From the NCBI GenBank assembly GCA_009928785.1, contig SABY01000028.1, positions 1 through 35,981 of the forward strand: a DNA stretch of 35,981 nucleotides, in the 5' to 3' direction. Below the pieces are notes generated by a model that was not told the DNA's origin, did not search any database, and saw only the letters and a program-made list of their open reading frames with translations. This DNA is from Clostridia bacterium (lineage in GTDB: Bacteria > Bacteroidota > Bacteroidia > Bacteroidales > 4484-276). Both the position numbers and the translations under genes were made by a program. Below, piece by piece: positions 31,762 to 35,981 of the stretch (the first letter of the stretch is position 1; each line of letters opens with the position of its first letter).

Positions 31762-32952
31762 TTATTTAATCACGCCCAGCTCTTTGCCCACTTTTGCGAA
31801 AGCATTGATGGCTTTGTCGAGATGCTCGCGTTCGTGCGCTGCCGACAGTTGCACGCGGATACGGGCTTGTCCTTTGGCTACTACCGGATAATAGAAACCA
31901 ATGACATAAATTCCTTCTTTGAGCAGCTTGGCAGCCATATCCTGCGATAGCTTGGCGTCGTAAAGCATCACGGCGCAAATAGCCGATTTGGTAGGTTTGA
32001 TATCGAAACCGGCATCGATCATTTTTTTAACAAAATATTCGGTGTTTTCGTGCAGTTTGTCCTGCAGCTCATTGGTTTCGGTCATCATGTCGAACATTTC
32101 GATACCGGCACCAACAGCGGCTGGAATCAACGAGTTGGAGAACAGATAAGGACGTGAGCGCTGACGCAGCATCTCAATAATCTCTTTGCGACCGGTAGTA
32201 AAACCACCAATGCCACCGCCAAATGCTTTGCCCAGCGTGCCGGTGATGATGTCCACTTTGCCGCGAATGTTGAAAAGCTCAGTAACGCCGCGACCGGTTT
32301 TGCCAACCACGCCAGCGCTATGGCACTCGTCAACCATTATCATGGCATCATATTTTTCGGCCAGCGCCACGATTTTGTCCATCGGAGCTACGTTGCCGTC
32401 CATCGAGAAAACGCCGTCGGTAACGATAATTTTGAAACGTGCTGTTGAAGCTTCTTTGAGTTTCTCTTCCAGATCGGCCATGTCGGCATTTTGGTAGCGA
32501 AAGCGCTGTGCTTTACACAGGCGCACGCCGTCGATAATGGAAGCATGATTGAGCGAATCGGAGATGATGGCATCCTGCTCACCAAAGAGCGGCTCGAATA
32601 CACCGCCGTTGGCATCGAAACACGCTGCATACAAAATGGTGTCTTCGGTACCGAAAAACTCGGCAATTTTTGCCTCGAGGGTTTTGTGCATGTCCTGGGT
32701 TCCGCAGATAAAGCGTACCGATGACATACCAAAGCCACGATCGTCGAGCGATTCTTTGGCAGCCTCTACCAGCCGCGGATGGTTGCTCAATCCCAAATAA
32801 TTGTTAGCGCAAAAGTTGAGAACCTCGGCCCCTGAGGTAAGCGTAATTTCAGCTCCCTGCGGCGAATTGATGATGCGCTCTTCTTTATAAAGCCCGGCTT
32901 CCCGGATGTCGGTAAGCTCTTTTTGCAGATAATCTTTGATTTTTCCGTACAT
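31762..32952 (-). CDS. kbl: Glycine C-acetyltransferase (2-amino-3-ketobutyrate CoA ligase)
   Basis: A 396-residue PLP enzyme of the alpha-oxoamine synthase family. It splits 2-amino-3-ketobutyrate with CoA into glycine and acetyl-CoA, the second step of threonine breakdown. 'NFCANNYLGLSNHPRLVEAA' (46-65), 'SDSLNHASIIDG' (131-142), 'MVDECHSAGVVGKTGRG' (206-222) and the PLP lysine in 'TGTLGKAFGGGIGG' (Lys242) are all present, and the length is standard. It is divergent from the threonine dehydrogenase gene (197 bases between starts), which supplies its substrate and confirms the assignment over related enzymes such as KAS or ALAS. Confidence 0.95.
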   Translation of the reverse strand: MYGKIKDYLQKELTDIREAGLYKEERIINSPQGAEITLTSGAEVLNFCANNYLGLSNHPRLVEAAKESLDDRGFGMSSVRFICGTQDMHKTLEAKIAEFFGTEDTILYAACFDANGGVFEPLFGEQDAIISDSLNHASIIDGVRLCKAQRFRYQNADMADLEEKLKEASTARFKIIVTDGVFSMDGNVAPMDKIVALAEKYDAMIMVDECHSAGVVGKTGRGVTELFNIRGKVDIITGTLGKAFGGGIGGFTTGRKEIIEMLRQRSRPYLFSNSLIPAAVGAGIEMFDMMTETNELQDKLHENTEYFVKKMIDAGFDIKPTKSAICAVMLYDAKLSQDMAAKLLKEGIYVIGFYYPVVAKGQARIRVQLSAAHEREHLDKAINAFAKVGKELGVIK

Positions 32953-33009
32953 TTTAAATTTTATTTTTAATAGTAAAACGATACAATTGTTTGCTCATTA
33001 ACAAGGCGG

Positions 33010-33017
33010 CAAATATA
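33010..33017 (-). promoter_or_regulatory. Putative -7 element of kbl
   Basis: The reverse strand reads TATATTTG, matching TAnnTTTG, 57 bases upstream of the kbl start. Confidence 0.55.
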
Positions 33018-33092
33018 GTGTATTTGTTTTTTAATGAGCGGTTTCGTGTTGTCAAATATTTACAATGGCAAAGCGCCGTACATAAAAAAAAC

Positions 33093-33100
33093 TATTTTTG
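33093..33100 (+). promoter_or_regulatory. Putative -7 element of tdh
   Basis: TATTTTTG matches TAnnTTTG, 49 bases upstream of the tdh start. It lies 75 bases from the opposing kbl box, so a shared regulator could act on both. Confidence 0.55.
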
Positions 33101-33149
33101 CCCGCTTTGATGTTAACAAATTAACAAACTGATAAAAACTAAATTTTGT

Positions 33150-34112
33150 ATGAAGAATATTCTGGTTATTGGCTCTGTCGGACAAATAGGTTCGGAACTC
33201 ACCATGGCATTGCGCCAAAGGTATGGTAATGATAATGTGGTAGCTGGCTATCGCAAAACACAGCCTTCGCAGGAGCTGGCCGAAAGCGGCCCGCTGGAAG
33301 TGGTGGATGCTACCGATGTAGAACGTCTGGTGGACGTAGTAAAAAAATATAAAATCGACACCATTTACAACCTGGCCGCACTGCTGTCGGGCGTGGCCGA
33401 AAAGAGACCGCAGGCAGCATGGAATGTAGGCGTCAACGGTGTTTATAATGTTTTGGAGATCGCACGCGAGCACAATTGCGCAGTATTTTTCCCAAGCTCT
33501 ATCGGTGCTTTCGGTTCCAGTACTCCACTCGACAACACCCCGCAGGATACCATCCAACGCCCCGGCACCATGTACGGCGTGACTAAAGTAACGGGCGAGT
33601 TGCTGAGCGATTATTATTACAAACGCTTTGGTGTGGATACCCGTGGGGTGCGCTATCCCGGCATCATCTCCAACGTTACCCTTCCCGGCGGCGGCACCAC
33701 CGACTACGCCGTAGAGATTTATTACGAAGCCATCAAAACCGGAAAATTCACCTGCCCGCTGGGCAAAGGCACTTTCCTGGACATGATGTACATGCCCGAC
33801 GCCATCGACGCAGCCATCGACCTGATGGAAGCCGACCCTACAAAACTCAAGCACCGCAACTGTTTCAACGTTACGGCCATGAGTTTCGACCCGGAGATCA
33901 TTTACAACGCCATCAAAAAATACATGCCCGACTTTAAAATGGATTACGACGTTGATCCATCAAAACAAGCCATCGCCGACTCGTGGCCTAACAAAATGGA
34001 CGACAGCGCCGCGCGCGAAGAGTGGGGCTGGAACCCGCAGTGGGACCTCGACCGCATGACGCAGGATATGCTCAAAGTTATTAAAGAAAAACATGAGAAG
34101 GGATTGATTTAA
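33150..34112 (+). CDS. tdh: L-threonine 3-dehydrogenase, SDR (epimerase-like) type
   Basis: A 320-residue short-chain dehydrogenase of the extended (epimerase-like) type that oxidises threonine to 2-amino-3-ketobutyrate with NAD+. 'ILVIGSVGQIGSELTMAL' (4-21) has the Gly8-x-x-Gly11-x-x-Gly14 NAD loop; 'FFPSSIGAFG' carries the catalytic Ser, and Tyr142-x-x-x-Lys146 ('MYGVTKVTGE') the rest of the catalytic triad. 'VRYPGIISNVTLPGGGTTDYA' matches the threonine dehydrogenase subgroup. The adjacent kbl gene supports the substrate. The last 49 codons and the terminator are duplicated at 35679-35924. Confidence 0.93.
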   Translation: MKNILVIGSVGQIGSELTMALRQRYGNDNVVAGYRKTQPSQELAESGPLEVVDATDVERLVDVVKKYKIDTIYNLAALLSGVAEKRPQAAWNVGVNGVYNVLEIAREHNCAVFFPSSIGAFGSSTPLDNTPQDTIQRPGTMYGVTKVTGELLSDYYYKRFGVDTRGVRYPGIISNVTLPGGGTTDYAVEIYYEAIKTGKFTCPLGKGTFLDMMYMPDAIDAAIDLMEADPTKLKHRNCFNVTAMSFDPEIIYNAIKKYMPDFKMDYDVDPSKQAIADSWPNKMDDSAAREEWGWNPQWDLDRMTQDMLKVIKEKHEKGLI

Positions 34113-34207
34113 TTTCTCAGCGTACAGTCAGGCGGCGATTTTATTGATCTTTAAAATTCACTCCGCGACTTATCAAAAAAAGCCACTCTTTGCGGGGTGG
34201 CTTTTTT
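33962..34207 (+). repeat. Direct repeat, left copy: tdh 3' end plus terminator
   Basis: This 246-base stretch recurs at 35679-35924 with the same total length (offset 1717). The coding part differs at only 5 of 151 positions (three silent, one Ala to Pro, one Met to Leu); the non-coding part just after the stop is more diverged, while the hairpin is again near-identical. Confidence 0.95.
34175..34207 (+). terminator. Terminator of tdh
   Basis: AAAAAAAGCCAC and GTGGCTTTTTT form a strong hairpin around a ten-base loop with a T tail. Confidence 0.85.
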
Positions 34208-34294
34208 GTATCAAGGCATATCAAATTTATTCAAACTTACTTAAATAAAACTTTGGATTTTACATAGTATTTCCGTTACGTTTGAAACTTTTTG

Positions 34295-34302
34295 TATTTT
34301 TG
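34295..34302 (+). promoter_or_regulatory. Putative -7 element of the AAA_14 ATPase gene
   Basis: TATTTTTG matches TAnnTTTG. It lies downstream of the longest-ORF ATG (34282), so the start at 34318 is preferred. The gene thus brings its own promoter. Confidence 0.6.
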
Positions 34303-34317
34303 ACAAAAGTTTCAATT

Positions 34318-35553
34318 ATGATAGAAGAAAATAAAAGCAACTTTTTAAAGTATAAAAAGCCATACATTGCCAGGAATCGTTTGATTGATAAGGTGAAACC
34401 TTTTATTGATAAAGATATCATCAAGATATTTACTGGGCAACGTAGGGTTGGGAAAAGCTATTTGTTGTTTCAGATCGGAGATTGGATTTTACAGGAAAAC
34501 AGCAAGGCGAACATCATTTATATTAATAAAGAGCTTGTTGATTTTGATTTCATTCAAAATTATCAGGATCTGACAGCCTACGTTGAAGTCAAATCTATTG
34601 CGAATTACAACTATCTCCTTATTGACGAGGTGCAGGATATCGACCGGTTTGAGTTGGCATTGCGCAGTTTGCTGGCTAGTGGAAAAACTGACATCTATTG
34701 TACAGGAAGTAATTCACAACTATTGTCTGGTGATATTTCGGGATATTTAAGCGGCCGGTCCATCGAAATGAATGTTTACAGTTTGTCTTACAATGAATTT
34801 CTAATCTTTCATAAAATTGAAGAATCCTCGCAGGCCTTTCTTAAATATCTCCGCTATGGAGGCCTGCCTTATCTCATTCATCTTAAACTGGAAGACCATA
34901 TCATTTTTGACTATCTCCGCAACATTTACTCAACTATTTTATACAAGGATGTAGTAAATCGTTTCAATGTCAGAAACACCTATTTCCTGGAACAGCTCAT
35001 AAAATTCCTTGCTGACAATACCGGGCAATTGTTCTCAGCAAAACGAATAAGCGACTTCCTGAAATCACAAAAAGTGTCGGTTTCAGTTCAGGTAATTTTA
35101 AATTATATTGATCATCTCCGGCAATCCTTCATGATTTTTCAGGTCAGCAGAAAAGATATTGCCGGAAGAAAAATATTTGAAACCGGACATAAATATTATT
35201 TTGAAGACCTCGGATTGAGAAACTCAATTATTGGTTTTCGCCAGGCAGATATTGCTAAAATACTTGAAAATATTGTTTTCGTTCATTTGCTGATACACGG
35301 CTACCAGGTTACCATTGGAAATCTGGGCAATCTGGAGATCGATTTCGTAGCTGAACGCTTGGATAAAAAATACTATATTCAGGTAACTTACATTGCTGCT
35401 ACACAAGAGACGTATAACCGCGAAGCTGGCAATCTGTTGAAGATAAATGACAATTACCCGAAATACATCGTGTCAATGGACGAACTTCCTGCTTCTAATG
35501 CAAATGGAATCATTCACATGAATATCCGGGAATTTTTAACGAGTTTTCGTTAA
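34318..35553 (+). CDS. AAA_14/DUF4143 ATPase
   Basis: A 411-residue P-loop protein. 'KIFTGQRRVGKSYLL' (36-50) is Walker A, 'YLLIDEVQDI' (99-108) Walker B, and 'IYCTGSNSQLLSGDISGYLSGRS' (126-148) the sensor and arginine region of the AAA_14 family. The C-terminal half is a DUF4143-type domain ending in a PD-(D/E)XK-like core: 'LENIVFVHLLIHGYQ', 'GNLEIDFVAE', 'YYIQVTY'. In that core the usual Glu-x-Lys of the last strand reads Gln-Val-Thr, so nuclease activity is doubtful. These ATPases are numerous and scattered in Bacteroidota genomes and their role is unknown. The gene is AT-rich and lies between two copies of the tdh 3' end, so it was probably inserted. Confidence 0.9.
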   Translation: MIEENKSNFLKYKKPYIARNRLIDKVKPFIDKDIIKIFTGQRRVGKSYLLFQIGDWILQENSKANIIYINKELVDFDFIQNYQDLTAYVEVKSIANYNYLLIDEVQDIDRFELALRSLLASGKTDIYCTGSNSQLLSGDISGYLSGRSIEMNVYSLSYNEFLIFHKIEESSQAFLKYLRYGGLPYLIHLKLEDHIIFDYLRNIYSTILYKDVVNRFNVRNTYFLEQLIKFLADNTGQLFSAKRISDFLKSQKVSVSVQVILNYIDHLRQSFMIFQVSRKDIAGRKIFETGHKYYFEDLGLRNSIIGFRQADIAKILENIVFVHLLIHGYQVTIGNLGNLEIDFVAERLDKKYYIQVTYIAATQETYNREAGNLLKINDNYPKYIVSMDELPASNANGIIHMNIREFLTSFR

Positions 35554-35678
35554 CCGGCTGTCAATCCGATGTTTTTTCCGGAGCATTCCACCTTGCGGGG
35601 CGCGCGTTAGTACAATTTTTAGTTTGAAATGCCCTAACACCGCTGATTAGCCTTTTAGCCTCCTTACCTTGACAAGGT
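35554..35678. other. Spacer between the ATPase gene and the duplicated tdh end
   Basis: No gene is visible. It contains GCGCGTTAGTAC (from about 35602) and CCCTAACACCGC (from about 35633) in inverted order, and ends in a perfect palindrome at 35664-35680. Confidence 0.4.
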
Positions 35679-35680
35679 AA
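35664..35680. repeat. 17-bp perfect palindrome at the duplication junction
   Basis: TTACCTTGACAAGGTAA: 8-bp arms about one central base. Its last two bases are the first bases of the tdh repeat copy, so it marks the edge of the inserted block. Possibly a recombination or protein-binding site. Confidence 0.6.
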
Positions 35681-35829
35681 AACAAGCCATCCCCGACTCG
35701 TGGCCCAACAAAATGGACGACAGCGCCGCGCGCGAAGAGTGGGGCTGGAACCCGCAATGGGACCTCGACCGCATGACGCAGGATTTGCTCAAAGTGATTA
35801 AAGAAAAACATGAGAAGGGATTGATTTAA
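35679..35829 (+). pseudogene. Duplicated 3' end of tdh (last 49 codons)
   Basis: Codons matching tdh residues 272-320 with the stop codon, but no start and no upstream part. The changes from the intact gene are gcc to ccc (Ala to Pro), atg to ttg (Met to Leu) and three silent ones. It cannot be expressed as an enzyme. Its high identity implies either a recent origin or exchange with the intact copy. Confidence 0.9.
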
Positions 35830-35892
35830 TCTTTTTGCTTTTCAGTCACGCGGCGATTTTATTGATCTTTAAAATTCGCTCTGCGACTTATC

Positions 35893-35924
35893 AAAAAAGC
35901 CACGCTTTGCGGGGTGGCTTTTTT
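35893..35924 (+). terminator. Terminator (duplicated copy), serving the ATPase gene
   Basis: Same hairpin as at 34175-34207 with one base change in the loop and one A fewer. Confidence 0.8.
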
Positions 35925-35934
35925 ATTTCCGAAC

Positions 35935-35981
35935 AATTTCAAAGTTGAAAGTCTGCAATTTCAAAGTCGATGTCCTGCAAT
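35935..35981. repeat. Start of a 22-bp tandem repeat, cut by the window edge
   Basis: Two 22-bp units, both beginning AATTTCAAAGT and ending CTGC (35935-35956 and 35957-35978), then the first three bases of a third. Confidence 0.55.

Larger units (their letters stand above)
35679..35924 (+). repeat. Direct repeat, right copy: tdh 3' end plus terminator
   Basis: The partner of 33962-34207, same length. The duplicated hairpin (35893-35924, AAAAAAGCCAC with GTGGCTTTTTT) would end transcription of the ATPase gene. Confidence 0.93.

Noticed and set aside
35602..35645. Attachment-like core sites GTTAG and CTAAC near the ATPase gene
   Set aside because: They are in the opposite order to an attC site (GTTAG first, CTAAC second), so they do not form an integron site.
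1..35981. Transposases, integrases or phage genes that would explain the accessory pieces
   Set aside because: None was found on either strand; mobility here is inferred only from boundary structures.

Overview
The window looks like chromosomal DNA of an environmental member of the Bacteroidota, probably Bacteroidales-like. Four things point there. Two proteins end in type IX secretion sorting domains (types A and B). A DUF5723 outer-membrane protein and a PIF1-type helicase with a Bacteroidota-style C-terminal HTH domain are present. The dihydroorotase is of the Porphyromonas-like subtype. About a dozen copies of the Bacteroidota -7 promoter element TAnnTTTG sit just upstream of genes. Genus cannot be fixed from sequence alone.

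Layout. Bases 1-502 hold the start of a lipoprotein gene (minus strand, cut by the window edge). Bases 610-3070 are an accessory patch: an AT-rich DUF3883 nuclease-like gene sits in what looks like one complete integron-type gene cassette with an attC-like palindrome, followed by a VIT/CCC1 metal transporter. Bases 3327-6015 are a three-gene plus-strand cluster (glucosaminidase with LysM repeats, a DUF922-like protein that has lost its metal motif, and an endonuclease/exonuclease/phosphatase lipoprotein). A quinone-oxidoreductase-like MDR enzyme follows on the minus strand. Bases 7105-7959 carry two unrelated tandem arrays, both with a 14-bp unit; the second runs into the 3' end of a MORN-repeat lipoprotein gene that lies downstream of pyrC. 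Bases 10031-12862 (minus) hold a DUF5723 barrel protein, a polyprenol-phosphate mannosyltransferase and a MazF/PemK-type toxin-antitoxin pair. A TPR-HTH sensor-like protein, a 50-residue protein and a 1239-residue T9SS cargo protein follow on the plus strand.

After a tRNA-Gln gene comes a 117-bp repeat array (19494-20162), then minus-strand genes: acylphosphatase with a conserved unknown protein, the trio DUF493-CrcB-DUF190, a PIF1-like helicase, a short orphan HigA-like antitoxin, and a fused alpha/beta 2-oxoacid dehydrogenase E1. On the plus strand a catalytic and a non-catalytic M16 peptidase and a T9SS type B protein form an operon with 17-nt gene overlaps. Divergent kbl and SDR-type threonine dehydrogenase genes make up the threonine-to-glycine pathway.

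The strongest oddities are (i) the cassette at 954-2334, whose leading end and trailing core site are perfectly complementary over 9 bp, as expected of a real integron cassette; and (ii) an AAA_14/DUF4143 ATPase gene flanked by two 246-bp direct copies of the 3' end of the threonine dehydrogenase gene plus its terminator, with a 17-bp perfect palindrome at the right junction. Several upstream starts were moved downstream because a TAnnTTTG promoter lies between the longest-ORF start and the preferred one.
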